Below are positions 36,001 through 47,380 of a stretch of DNA of 64,000 nt, piece after piece. The notes below the pieces were generated by a model, which searched no databases, was not told where the DNA came from, and saw only the letters and a program-made list of their open reading frames with translations. The number at the start of each line of letters is the position of its first letter. The stretch's first letter is position 1. A program made the translations under genes and the position numbers. The DNA lies in assembly GCA_004154925.1 (NCBI GenBank), contig QJNS01000114.1:124001-188000 (forward strand), given 5' to 3'. The stretch comes from Monosporascus cannonballus (taxonomy: Eukaryota; Ascomycota; Sordariomycetes; Xylariales).

Positions 36001-37933
36001 TGGTGGCAAAGGCCAAGTGAGCGAGTTGACTACAGTACCTACCTACATGACAATTATGAAAAGGGGCAGCCGTGTTGAGATGCTTTCGAGGTCGTTCGGT
36101 CAGACGATAGCCGATTTTATGAAACTTAATAACTCTGTCTGCATGTAGTCATTACGGAGCCACTACTGAAAGTGGGTTAATGTTGTTTTCCATCAGGACT
36201 TCGGTATCGACGTAACTACAGACTTCGTACCGCAACATCGGCCTCGACAGGAAATTCGATTCGGGTTTCCTGGGCTGAGCGTTTCATCTGAAGGCATTTG
36301 CTTTTACAGCTGTCTCTGTCGAAAGCTATAATAATTACGGTAGTGATAGAGTTTATTCCTCATCCGACCCGCAGGCGCAGTCTCGTTTGCAGAGCTGGGT
36401 ATGAAATATGCGTATTGAGAGACTTACCTAATGATAGAGACCTTAACAAAGATATAATTCCGTAAAGCCATCGTGACATAGTATATAGGATCAAATGAGT
36501 CGCGGGGCTATAGGTCATTCCACGGCTCTTGTGCAATATTAACATTATGCACAAGATCTACAGCTATAGTTCTCTTCCGTCATAAGCTACTAACAAGTGA
36601 GGCAGACTGAGCATAATGATACAAGAATAGAATTCTCAGCAGCAGCCCAAAGCGCAGAATGAGCACCAGAACGAGAACCGCTGAACCATAACAAGGACTG
36701 CCAGGCTGCGACCGATCCTTGTATGCCAGGTAGCCTCCACCCCGAGTTCTAAACCGACACTGTGCAACGGATGCAAAAGGCCAGGCGCCCATCTGCGCCC
36801 ATCTCCCAAAATTATGACGGTCTAACCTAGGGACGGCCTAGCTTTGTTTACATCAAAGCCAATTGAAACCAGTGGCGAATTCTGGGTACCCACTTGGGCC
36901 GGTGCCGCCTCCATCATTTGCAGATTGGATTGCAGAGCATTGCTGAGTATTGTTTTGCTTGAATGGGAAACCCTCCAGTCAAGCTCTTTCGGGCCAATGA
37001 CCGCTGCCCCCAAGGTTTGTTATGAAGTGTGTGCGGGTACTGGTGGTTCGCCCATCCCACGCTCTGGCCACTGACGATACAACTGAGGACACCGATAATC
37101 TCCCGTTTCCTCGAGCTCCATTCGCCCATTCGCCCATCAATCCTCTGCCGCCCCCTCCCGACCCTCCACTATCAATTAGGTACCTACACTTGCCAGCTCT
37201 TTGCCCTGCGTTTAGCACGTATCCTGGAGACTGCAGATGTCTGGGACCCTAGCATCACCGGCATCCACCAGCACCCTAGTTCACCCTTTAGCCTACCCCT
37301 ACTTAGTACTTCCTACCAGTTCACCTCGTCCAACAAAATCCTTCGCCCTCTCCGCTCCGTGTATGCTTATCCATCTTCTCCTCCCTCCTCTCTTCCTACC
37401 GAAACGTTTTTGAACCTCCTACCCGACCACGCACTCTTCCCAGGAATACATACGTACCACACCACACCATATCATAAGCTTTCCACTATTATACCTTAAC
37501 TCGAATAGAAATAGGAATCCTCATAGCAAGAGCCAACTTTGTTTATACACTTGCGATACGTCTTGTTATCCAAACGCTGCGCAAGTTTCATTGTTGGTTT
37601 TGTTTCACAATAATACCGCAAAGCTCGGTCCACCTTTGCCCAGAGGTCCCATTTGAACAAACCCGCAGTCGCCCCCCCAAAAGCCAAGTACCGAGAAAGC
37701 AGCACCTCACTTCATAACCCCCCATCCTCATATTCTCGCATACTACATTCCACAGCTGCACACATACACACCGCCACCCCCCAACGGCGTCTCTCAGATC
37801 TTCTCTCGTCCAACCAAACACATCAATATCCATCGGTAACGACGGCGACGGAAACGGAGCGACGAAAACGATAGAGCTTAGCCTTACAACTATATTTGTT
37901 TATTCGTTATAACAGAAATTCAAACCCCACGTA
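33039..37933. other. Gene-poor interval of 4.9 kb
   Basis: No convincing gene. Minus-strand pieces at 34676-34894 (ending HHLPPCPVYWNVQ), ~34956-35013 (LEDLHLDGNLPVLVTHN) and 35370-35500 (AGEYNVVGDDHMHHLRVG) look protein-like and could be remnants of one decayed gene, but no continuous model could be built. A lone ATG exon-like stretch (MADDEMVAKAK followed by GTGAGC) lies at 35986 on the plus strand. A pyrimidine-rich region at ~37100-37500 precedes the next gene and may be its promoter or long 5' UTR. Confidence 0.45.
37100..37500 (+). promoter_or_regulatory. Pyrimidine-rich leader or promoter
   Basis: Strongly C/T-biased on the plus strand, with many CCT, CTTCC and CACC runs, ending about 430 bases before the ATG at 37934. 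CT-rich tracts mark core promoters and transcription starts of highly expressed filamentous-fungal genes. An open frame across it (37029-37499) looks like a by-product of low stop frequency in pyrimidine-rich DNA. Confidence 0.4.
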
Positions 37934-38635
37934 ATGTCTTCATATTACCACTACGGCCACCACCATCAGCCCACTGCCGCTGCGCCGTCAGCAACCCACA
38001 ATCACCATGGCGGCCGTAACCGAAGGGCTCCGAGGCTATCCGTGTCGCAGAACTCGCACCGGCAGTTCCGCGGCGTCAAGAGCATGAAGGAGTTGTCCGA
38101 GTCGGCCTCTGTATCATCCTTCCGGTCACAATTCGAGGCCAGCCGCTCGTTCGACCTCGAAGATGACATGGAGTTCTGCCCCAAGCTTCTGACGGATAAC
38201 GATGTAAGTTGATCCGAACACACCCACCCCATTCGTTACCAAGCAGTCCACATAGTTGCTGCTTGTTCCTGGTATTGGGGGACTAGCAACCGTGATTATT
38301 TAGAATACATGACTAATTTTGCTGTCTTCATCTAGCTGGTGTCGATAAGCAGCGCTTCTTCTGACCGGTCCTCTCTGTCGAGCAACTCTCCTAATGCTTC
38401 GCCTACGCAACAACCACAACAAGTTGCTTCCTTCGCTCTTAATTCTACGTCGCCAGCCTTTGTTCCACCTACCTTTCACAGTCAGCAGTCGGGCTTGAAG
38501 TTGCACCAGCCCGCCGCCACCCGGACTCGTAATGCAATTCCCATCATCAACCCAGCTAACGGTCTGACCATGTCCAGTCCGCCACCGTCAGTATCGCCCG
38601 CCAGGATGCAGCAAGCCTTGAGGGGACGGTGGTAG
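37934..38635 (+). CDS. Small conserved ascomycete protein of unknown function
   Basis: Two exons, 37934-38203 and 38336-38635, in phase 0 with donor GTAAGT, 189 residues. The N-terminus is His/Tyr/Asn-rich (MSSYYHYGHHH). The middle has a conserved-looking block, QFRGVKSMKEL then FRSQFEASRSFDLEDDMEFC, followed by SISSASSDRSSLSSNSP. The tail is RTRNAIPIINP then SSPPPSVSPARMQQALRGRW. No known domain; predicted mostly disordered with several possible Ser phosphorylation sites. Clear intron and conserved style make the gene real; the function is unknown. Confidence 0.85.
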
Positions 38636-41600
38636 ACGATTTCGCTTCCGCCTCTCGCGGATGATGAGATCGCCGAACCATCTCCCGTCGCTCTTTCTTT
38701 ATTAGTGGAATGCATCGCCTTCCGTTGTAGTGTGTCATCCGCTGCATCCGAATAGCTGTTCATCTTGGCGGGCACCGGCGCGGACATCACGGGCATCGAC
38801 ATGGGAAACCTCTTCTTCTGGGCTCTTCGGGGCTCGGCTGCTGACTCGACCTATCCTCCATTTTCTCCCCTGTACAAATACAACATCTTTATTCGACATA
38901 TTATTATTGTTCATCGGCAAACTTCTTTCGGAGCTTTTACGATGGGCACGCGCAGCATGAAGATAATCGATATCTCTTGATTTTTTTGTTGGGTTTGCAT
39001 GGGGAGATACCGCTTACAAGACCCGGTGTTCCGACCTCGAAAGATGGGGGCTGTGCGGTTTCATAATTCGGATGGCGTTTCTTGCTACAGCGGTTTTTGC
39101 ATTTCACAACAGCATCAGTGTTTCATTACACGACGGAGTCTTCGGGTCTCATATCGGGAGCGGCAACGATAAAGTCAATCACGGGTTTCATGACGTCGAG
39201 AAAAAGACATTACCAAACATATAGAGCGAGCGTTTTGCGACGATTAGGGGTTGGTTGGTCTTTTGTTTCGACCGAGCAGGCGGGTGGGTTTTCCGATGGC
39301 AGGGTGCCGGTGTTCGCAAACTCGGGGATTGGTCTACTACATGGGTATATCCAGGGTGCGGGGTTCAAAGAGAATCATCACAGAGCAACGGAACTTGGCC
39401 GGCATCGCGGGTTGTCTTGTTTTATTTTGTTAATTTTCCTGTGCGGCAAATGGCACGAGGAAAGGGGAGTTGGTCGCCTTGGGTTCTGATGGGCTGCAAA
39501 TAAATGGCTTGGTATCTTGTTCATGAGCAAATTTGGTTCTTTTTCTGTACTATGGCGGCTGTCGATGGGAGATACCAGTCAAACATTCTCCACGCATATC
39601 TGCTGTCCCTCCAATGACTCGTACGTGTATGATTGCCAGGTGTGCATGCAGCTTTTGAATCTTGATGAGCTTACCGGTCAGGAGCAGCCACGTTATGATC
39701 AACCTGATTTCGCTCTATTATCCCCTACGAAATAATCTTAGCGAGATGTCAGCCAGTGTCGTTGGATACTCGCATAGGAAGCTGCAGTTCCCATCAGCTT
39801 GACCTATTCCGGTCCACGGCTTTGATGCAGGTGGGAAAGGGACGACCGCCGTCCTTGCCCGGGTATCATACGTTGTGAGGCGGACCTGTTCTCGGGGAAC
39901 TTGACCATTCCGGAATTTTGCCTCGGTGAGATGACCCATAGCTAGGCCACACAAGTGACGGCCTATGTATGTGCAGGCAGCATATACGATCCTGCCGAGG
40001 ATCACATATAATCCTCGCCATGGCATTTTTTCCCCGCGAGAGGTCCTAAGTACTGCTCGCTGTCCATTAATGCGAGTCTTTGCGTGTGCATAAGCTCTGG
40101 TAGTTCTCTGTTTTATATATAGACGCATATGCGTGCGTCTTACATAATTCATAAGTGAGAGTATAGAATCGGCCGTCTCTCCTTTTCGAGCCCTGCAGGG
40201 GAGTAAGTAAGCAGCGTGCGTGCTTGTGGCACGACAGGACACTCACCCTACGCCTATCGATCCCCTATTTTACTTACCTGGGGGGCCCCCTTCTCGTAGG
40301 TAGGGTGGGAAGTAGGTAATGCGCTCCTGATATGGGCTATCGCTGTGCTTATCGCCGACCCAGGCAGCGGGCCCGACCTCGCTGCCTCGCTAACGGGCCG
40401 CCACTCGAATTGTTATGCTCGCCTACGGGGCCCGCGGCTAACATGCCATACCATACCTATCCTACCAATCAGTCCGGCCCAGCCGGTCCAAAGCACCCCG
40501 TGCCGACAGCGTGCGCGCCCCTCGTGCGGCCCGCCCATCTCCCCATATCTTCCGTCCTCCGCTCGCGTTTCGCCGCCACGGCGACGGGGCGAGGTTCCCG
40601 CCTAGGGACTTATCCTGGTATGAGGAGTCGCACAGGCACGTGGCCTAGGCAGGCAGACGCAGCCGCCTGCTGCTGCCCGACGTCTTTCCCACCTACTTAC
40701 CGCCTCATCCCCATACACCTCCCCGGCCGCCGTGTCTCGCCTGTCCGGCTGGCTGACTGCGGGGCTCCCAAGACAGGATAGACAAGTTACACTACTATCA
40801 CTCTCTCACACGGCAACCTGGGCAGGTAGTAAGTAACTACGTAGGAGCCGCAGATACGTGAAGCCATTGGGGTCTCACGAATGACCCCCTAGGCCTGCGG
40901 CTCGTGTGACGGCGCTTGGGTGGTTGGTCTGTCGGCGGCTAGACAACCTACGCTGTGGTGGTGCACGGGATGCCCAATAGGGGTACGCTTTCCGGGCGAC
41001 CCCGAACCATGGTTCCTTGTGTACTACCCAGCCTTCCGTTTCCGCTCTGGTGGTAAGTGAATGAGTGGGTGGTTAATGCCCTGTTGGGGAACCGGGCTCG
41101 AAACATGATCTGGGCCGGGGCCGGCCGGCTGTGGAACCCCGGGCTCCGAGAAAGCCGAGCTCTTGCTTGCCGAATCCTCGTACCAAATTACGTTACCTGA
41201 GCTCCAATGGTGCCACTACCAGCTTGTGCGCATAACGGCCCAGTATGAAATAAAAGGGAGAGCCGGTTGATGTTCATAGAAGCCTTAACGGTCGGTCCAT
41301 CGACTAGACGTCGTACTATGGGCGCTCCGTTCCTCCCCCTATTATCGCCCACCCGATTTATTCTCCTCCCATGCATTCATGATATGGGTTTGCGCAGCAC
41401 AAGGCAGAATATGTCCTCCGATCCGGATCCTCTCCGGGGCCGGAGGAACGAGACCGCCTCTGTATCCCATGCCTCTAGGCGAACCGTATCACAAAAACCC
41501 TATTATTAGCCGGTGGGATATGTGCCCGTAGCCAAGCAAACGCCAGATCGTGGCTCTTACGGACATGAGTTCTACTGGGGCCCCCTGGGCCCGGTGCTCC

Positions 41601-42510
41601 GGATCCGCAAGTCGCATCGGACGTCCTGGGTCGGGCGGGGTCCGAAATTTGGGGGAGTATGGCGGCCAACCCGGGCCGATCGCTCGCGCATGCCGGATAG
41701 ACGTTCTCTCTAATACGGCGTCGGCGTAAGCTCAACAGGCGCGGACATCGGACCGAGGAGAGATATACCGCCTGTTATGCCCTCCCCTCCCAGCGGGACT
41801 CGAGCTTCTCTTCTCGGTGCAGACAGCTACTGCTCTAAGTATCCCGCCCCGGCCCCCCCTGCGCGGGGGTTTGTACGATACCTGAATAGCGCTGGAAACC
41901 ATCGATGACCCCTTATTTGATATGGACTTCGACGGTTCCAGGCAAGTATTGTCGAGCATGACGGCCGTGGGTACGCGGGAAGTGTAGTTTCAGCTCCGCA
42001 TGCTCATTTGGATCGCAATCAGAGATTACATGGTTGCAGGATGGGTATTGGCATGTTCCAAAGCCGGATCTCATTAAGAGCGATGCACTTAAGAAATTTC
42101 TAGTGACGAGTCGTATGGCATACGTCGATCGGTTGGCCTCTGCTGCGGGCCGTTACTTGCGATTTGTAAAGGCGCGTGCGACTTATACTCGGTACCGTCA
42201 CAGGTGAATAACAAAGAACGGTGTAACTAGGCCGTCGGATGTTCATTAGACTCGCCTGGAACAGGTCATAAGCAAGCGTTGGATCATTCACATTTCAGAT
42301 CTTCCTGGGTATGACAGTTCTGCCCCCAATTCGGTCGTAGAAACGGCATGTCATCAGGGCATCTTTATTCGCCAGCCATATAAACAGCACTCCCGACGCC
42401 AGGTACAGGTATGCAATACACTAGATAGGATACGTCTGTATATACAGGTAATCTACCACTAAGATACGCGCTTGCAACGCTGGTCCTCGAAAGTTCGGCC
42501 ACGGTTCGGT
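38636..42510. other. Gene-poor interval of 3.9 kb
   Basis: The start is the 3' flank of the gene ending at 38635. The rest has no supported gene. Part of it (about 40350-41700) is GC-rich, with open frames that look like chance products of composition. Direct TAGGTAGG/CCTACCTA-type short motifs recur, as in many intergenic stretches here. Confidence 0.5.
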
Positions 42511-43662
42511 TCAGACGCTCAGATCCTCGCCCCAGACCTCGCGCGCGATGTCGATCTCGAGCTTCAGCTTCTCCCACTGCTCGGCCTCAGACAGGTCGTT
42601 GCCCTCGCAGGTGGAGCTGAAGCCGCACTGGTGGCTGAGGCAGAGCTGCTCCAGGCCGCGGGGGCAGAAGGCGGCGGCCTCGCGGAGCCGGCGCACGACC
42701 TCGGCGCGGTCGTCGGGCGCCGCGCGCTTGCTGGTCATGACACCGAGCACGACGACCTTGTCGGCGGGCAGGTGGCGCAGGGGCGAGAAGTCGCCGGACC
42801 GCGCGTCGTCGTACTCGAGGAAGTAGGCGTCGACGTCGAGGTCGCGGAACAGCGTCTCGGCGACAGGCTCGTAGCCGCCCTGCGCAAACCACTGCGACCG
42901 GTGGTTGCCGCGGCACAGGTGGATGCCGACCTTGAGGTCCGGGGGTCGCTTCGACACCGCCGCGTTGATCAGCGCCGCGTACTGGCGCGTCAACGCCTCG
43001 GCGTCGCCGTGCCGCTTCTCCGCCTCGGCCCGCATCTGCGGGTCGCAGAGGTAGGCGAGGTTGGTGTCGTCGAGCTGGACGAAGCGCGCGCCCGCGCGGT
43101 ACAAGCCGGCCAGCTCCTCCTGGAAGACGCGCGCCACGTCGTCAAAGAAGGAGTCCAGCGCCGGGTAGGCAGTAGCGTCGATGGTCTCGCGGCTGTTGCG
43201 GAAGTGCAGCATCGTCGGCGACGGGATGCAGACTTTCGCCGAGACCTTCCTGTCCGCCGAGGCGCCGGCGGCTGCCGCCGTCTGAGACTCCAGGAATTTG
43301 AAGTCGTCCACCTGGATCGGCTTTGGGTGGCTGATCTTGTCGACGACGACCAGCCGCGGTGGCATCGTGCCGCCGATGCTGGCGTTGGTGGAAGTCAGGG
43401 CGCCGCGCTTCTCAACGCCGGCGAGGTTTTGGAGAAAGTCCACGTGGAACCATTCGCGCCGGTACTCGCCATCCGTGACAGACTGGAGTCCGACTTCGAT
43501 CTGCTTTTTGACCACGTTGGCGATGTGCTTATCCTCTATCTCCTTCAGCTGCTCGGGCTTCATCAGGCCATCCACCACCTTCCGCCGGGCCTCCAAGATC
43601 TCCTTGGGCCGTAGAAGGGAGCCAACATGATCGGCTCGATATACACCGGCCGGCAAAGCCAT
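42511..43662 (-). CDS. MetE-like (cobalamin-independent methionine synthase C-terminal type) methyltransferase
   Basis: Stand-alone homologue of the catalytic half of MetE, a zinc-dependent thiol methyltransferase fold (YxjG/YxjH-like). Single exon, 383 residues from the ATG at 43662 (MALPAGVYRADHVGSLLRP); the frame extends 26 codons further to 43740, but the inner start fits the family. Zinc ligand candidates are visible in order: His and Cys in GIHLCRGN, Glu in AYFLEYDD, and Cys in SHQCGFSS. Full-length MetE is about 760 residues, so the N-terminal substrate half is absent, as in other short family members. The methyl donor and acceptor are unknown. The gene is very GC-rich. Confidence 0.9.
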   Translation of the reverse strand: MALPAGVYRADHVGSLLRPKEILEARRKVVDGLMKPEQLKEIEDKHIANVVKKQIEVGLQSVTDGEYRREWFHVDFLQNLAGVEKRGALTSTNASIGGTMPPRLVVVDKISHPKPIQVDDFKFLESQTAAAAGASADRKVSAKVCIPSPTMLHFRNSRETIDATAYPALDSFFDDVARVFQEELAGLYRAGARFVQLDDTNLAYLCDPQMRAEAEKRHGDAEALTRQYAALINAAVSKRPPDLKVGIHLCRGNHRSQWFAQGGYEPVAETLFRDLDVDAYFLEYDDARSGDFSPLRHLPADKVVVLGVMTSKRAAPDDRAEVVRRLREAAAFCPRGLEQLCLSHQCGFSSTCEGNDLSEAEQWEKLKLEIDIAREVWGEDLSV

Positions 43663-44974
43663 TTTCAAGTTGGGGGCTGCGGGGCCGTTATGCTCTAGTA
43701 AAGGCAGATGGCAGGTGATGTCCAGGAGATGAGGCGGCACGAACCCTGAACAATATACTTGAGAACTTTAAATAGTAGATGGTGTTATACATATTAAATC
43801 AGAAATCCCGCAATATCGTGGGCAGTGGAAGCAGTTCGAAAGGCCCTCGTCCAACGGCTATTCTTCCCGCGCGTCTGAGACGGAAACTTACCCCACTAAT
43901 AAGCAGTCAGCGCCTTATATCTGCAAGCTGTGTGACGCCGTTGCCACGGCTCGGCCGCTTCTGGATTGTCTAGCTTGCTTGGGAGGAAGCGGGCAGGGTT
44001 TCCACGAATAAGCTAAGAAGAGTGGCCTGCAACTCCATATGGGAGCGCGGAGTTCGCAGGCTACGAACCACCTCGGACAAGGAATTGCCACACATGGTAA
44101 TCGGCACTTGGAATCGGCCCTAGGCCCGTAACATGTATTACCCGCAGAGTTCATATCTGACAGCGAGTCCGAGTCTGGGGCTTCCGGACTGGGCGTCGGT
44201 GCCAAGTCCCTCATTGGGTATTCGATGCATTAGCTGAGGCGGGAAAGTGTTTCCCTTCCTGAACCGACTTCAACTTATTCAACTTATCCGTCTAGGTGAG
44301 CGTGGGTACTTAATATGTTAATACATACCGAGAAGATGGCATGGTGGGTTACACACAGCTCTCCATCATTCTACCCTGGCGAGGTTGAAATTCAATAAGT
44401 AAAAAGCTGACATAAGCCGACAACCAGGAGTATATATGGTGGGAAAGGTGATTCTACTATTCTACCTAACGTTAGAGTTGTAGCAGCTGGAGACAAGAGC
44501 CTCAATCAATTAAGGCCGAGCTGCCTTGTGCTAAAAGTGATCCGTGCTCTCCCAGGTACCCTAATGTATCAGCCGTATGTAGTACTCCAGGAAGGAAGGA
44601 GTCGGAAAGCGGGATACAATCCACAATTCACTTCAATTGAGCGCTTGCGTTGCTGGATGGAACAACCGATAGTGGCTGCCTTAAGAGTTTCGAGAATAGA
44701 ATCGCATTCGCCGACTGATTGACAGCTTTTATCCGGTTACTGAACATACCGTCCCGTACTTACCTACTTACACATATACTTACACTCATATTCATATACC
44801 ATACGCGCCTACAACGCACCGTTTACTGCATACACCACGAAGTGATACGTTTGCCTCCGTATTGAACGCTCTCCAGTCATCGCTCTCTGTTTCCCCTTCG
44901 CATCGAGTCCACTCGTTCAGCTAGAGCAGAGGAGATAGACAGATAGATTAGAAATAAAGCCGCGGTCGCCAATT
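43663..44974. other. Divergent intergenic region, no gene seen
   Basis: Lies between the MetE-like gene (-) and syn8 (+) and should hold both promoters. Only short ORFs. A C/T/A-rich leader with repeated TTAC motifs precedes the syn8 ATG. Confidence 0.5.
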
Positions 44975-45257
44975 ATGTCGAATCCGAACCAACTATTTCT
45001 GCTAGCCGACCACATCAAGCTGTCGCTGCTAGAACGCCAGCGCGCCCAGACCCTTAACCTCGACGCCACCGACTCCAAGGACGGCCACATCGCCCGGTCG
45101 CTCGAGCAGTTCCGCGACGGGCTGGAAGCGCTGCGGGGCGAACAGGCGAGGCTGGAGGGGGCCGGTGATGAAGAGTACGCACGCCCGACCCGACCCGACT
45201 TCATTGAACTACATTGCGGGAATATTTGATTCGCCTGCGCTTCCCCGTTGCGTGAAC

Positions 45258-45292
<35 letters not shown>

Positions 45293-46045
45293 CATACCTA
45301 CGTACACGTGAATTAGTCTAACGCTTCACCCCCCCGTCTTCATAGTGGCGCGCTCGCGATCTCCGACATCTTGCCGGGCCTGCGGAAGCAGTACGACGAC
45401 CTGACGTCGCAATTCCACGGCTTCTCCTCGCCGTCGACGGCGTCCACGCTGACGCATCCCAACGACCCGGCGCTGGCCGACGACTTCGAACACGCCACCA
45501 GCACGACGTCGCCGCCGTCGCCGCCGTCGACCGGCCCCGCCTCGAGCCTGCGCCCCAAGGGCCAGCGGTCGGCGTCCTCGAAGACGGTGCGCTTCACCGA
45601 CAGCCCGTCGCCGCCGGCGGGGTCGGCGAACCGGACGGCGGTCGAGGAGGACGAGGACCTCGAGGCGCAGCGCCTGTTCGGGCGGCCGCGGTACCGGGAC
45701 GACCCCGAGGGCGGCGGCCCGGACCCCACCGAGGAGATGACGAACCGGCAGATCCACGCGTACCACGAGGACCTGCTGCGGGACCAGGACGAGCAGCTGG
45801 ACCGCCTGGGCGCGTCGATCGCGCGGCAGCGCGAGCTGAGCCTGCGCATCGGCGACGAGCTCGACGACCACATGGCGATGCTCGACGAGACCGACGAGCA
45901 CGTCGACCGCCACCAGGGCCGCCTCGACCGCGCCCGCCGCCAGGTCGGCCGCATGTCGCGCGCCGCCGCCGGCGACGCCCGCCAGATGGCCGCCATCGTC
46001 GCGCTCATCATCGTCCTCATCCTGCTCATCGCGCTGCTCAAGTAG
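44975..46045 (+). CDS. syn8: Syn8-type Qc SNARE
   Basis: Tail-anchored endosomal SNARE that drives membrane fusion. Exons 44975-45174 and 45346-46045 join in frame (299 residues). Residues ~1-85 form the N-terminal helical part, followed by a Ser/Pro-rich linker with SKTVRFTD. The SNARE helix (~210-275) includes LLRDQDEQLDRLGASIARQ and IGDELDDHMAMLDETDEHV. Aligned by eye with syntaxin 8, the ionic zero layer has His (in DDHM) where Gln is usual. The C-terminus is a hydrophobic anchor, AAIVALIIVLILLIALLK. The intron carries a long TA microsatellite. Confidence 0.92.
45258..45292. repeat. TA microsatellite inside the syn8 intron
   Basis: About 35 bases of almost pure (TA)n with one CA interruption, in the 171-base intron 45175-45345. 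Likely length-polymorphic between strains. Confidence 0.9.
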
Positions 46046-46734
46046 GGAAGAAGAAAGGAGGAGGAAAAGAAGGGTGAGGAAGCGACAGGAATACCATGCT
46101 AGGGGTTCGTTTGCATCGTTTCGGCGTTCGGCGTCTTCGCCGCCCTGGGAGGCTCTATACAGGGGCCGATTGTTGGATTATTATAGCTGTTTCTACGGTA
46201 ATTGGATGGTGAATTTATATATCTTGGGCAGCCCGTTGGGGCTACGACACAAGAGCAAGCCCCCACGAACCACGATGGCATTAGAATAGAAACATTCGTT
46301 GCAAAATGCCACTATTCGTCGGCTTGATTAACTCATACAGCGTAGAGTACGTTCTTCAACCTGCGAAGGTGCCATCGATTTAAGGCTCAATCAAGAAGCC
46401 CCCAGGATACGGAACTGTACAATGCAAACAGAATAGCGTCCTCGTACATCATTTTGACTCTGTTACCGAAAAAGATCACTATCTCTTTTCCGACTCCGTT
46501 CAGTCCCTGTCCATCAGGTCGACTCTAAGGATAATGAAGTCAGCCCCCTGCTCGGCTATTTTCGAATGGCCGTATTCTTCCAACGGAAACGCCCACCATT
46601 CACCAGGCGAAGAAGAGAAGGCCTCCTCCACACCACGAAAAAGCCAAAACCGTGGACGAGATACGGCATGGTACGGTTACGGGTCAGGGATGATTATGAT
46701 GATGGCATCAACCGCGATCAACCGGGTAGGCAAC
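46046..46734. other. Convergent intergenic region
   Basis: Shared 3' flank of syn8 (+) and the small mitochondrial-type gene (-). No ORF with recognisable features. Confidence 0.55.
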
Positions 46735-47380
46735 CTACAACCCATCGCGCATGCTGGTGCCCGACTTGGCCGTGTCCTCGGCGGCGGACTTGGTGCGCTC
46801 CTGCAGCTTCGCGATGTCCTCCTCGCCCCTGCCCCTGGCCCGGTCCGCCTTGATGGCCTCCTCGCTGTCTGACGCCAGCTCCGGCTTCCAGTGGCCCTTG
46901 CCCTCCTTCTGCTTCGTCAGCATGTCCTGCTTGTGCTTCTCCGGATCCCGCGAGTCGTCATTGTCTGTACGGGCCAATTGTCAGCTGTCCATCTACCGGC
47001 CTGCGTAGTATATGATCCGTCCATTGTCTGGGCGCTTGGGTCTGTGCTGTTCGGTATTGTGCTTGCTGCGTCGTGCTTTGATGTGCTATGCAATGCCGGT
47101 GTGGGCGGGCTGGGAGATATGACGCGAAGAGGGGAGGGAGGGAAGAAAGGGGGTCAGACTCCCGGGCGAGTCGGGTGGTGCGGAAGGAAAGAGGCGACGA
47201 TTGGAGGAGGCAATTGTGAAATTAAAAAGTCTCAAGTCCTTGGGATTACTCACGGCTGCTCTCCTTGTATGCGAGACTCGCCGGGCTGCTCGTGAAAGTC
47301 CTCTGAGCTGCGGCGGCCTGTCTGCTAGCCATGAAGCCGGCAGCGGGACGGGTGGTCCTGAGAAGCATGCGGGAGGCCAT
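46735..47380 (-). CDS. Small conserved protein, probably mitochondrial
   Basis: Two exons, 47254-47380 and 46735-46964, join in frame (donor GTGAGT) to 118 residues. The first ~35 residues (MASRMLLRTTRPAAGFMASR, then QRTFTSSP) are Arg/Ser/Ala-rich with no acidic residue, a typical mitochondrial presequence with an RTFTSS-type cleavage region. The mature part is hydrophilic: HNDDSRDPEKHKQDMLTKQK, KEGKGHWKPELASDSEEAIK, then charged helix. Similar short proteins with a KQKEGKGxW core occur widely in ascomycetes; function unknown. Location is inferred from the presequence. Confidence 0.85.

Noticed and set aside
35986..36018. Isolated exon-like start (MADDEMVAKAK then GTGAGC)
   Set aside because: No in-frame downstream exon could be found, so it cannot be called a gene.
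37029..37499. 156-codon plus-strand ORF
   Set aside because: Composition follows the pyrimidine-rich DNA (Pro, Leu, Ser, Thr), no domain, and it lies just upstream of a real gene; treated as leader or promoter.
40332..40781. 149-codon plus-strand ORF in GC-rich DNA
   Set aside because: Pro/Arg/Ala/Gly-rich with overlapping open frames; expected by chance in such composition.
42472..43614. 380-codon plus-strand ORF
   Set aside because: Mirror of the MetE-like gene on the other strand; GC-rich codon bias leaves the antisense frame open.
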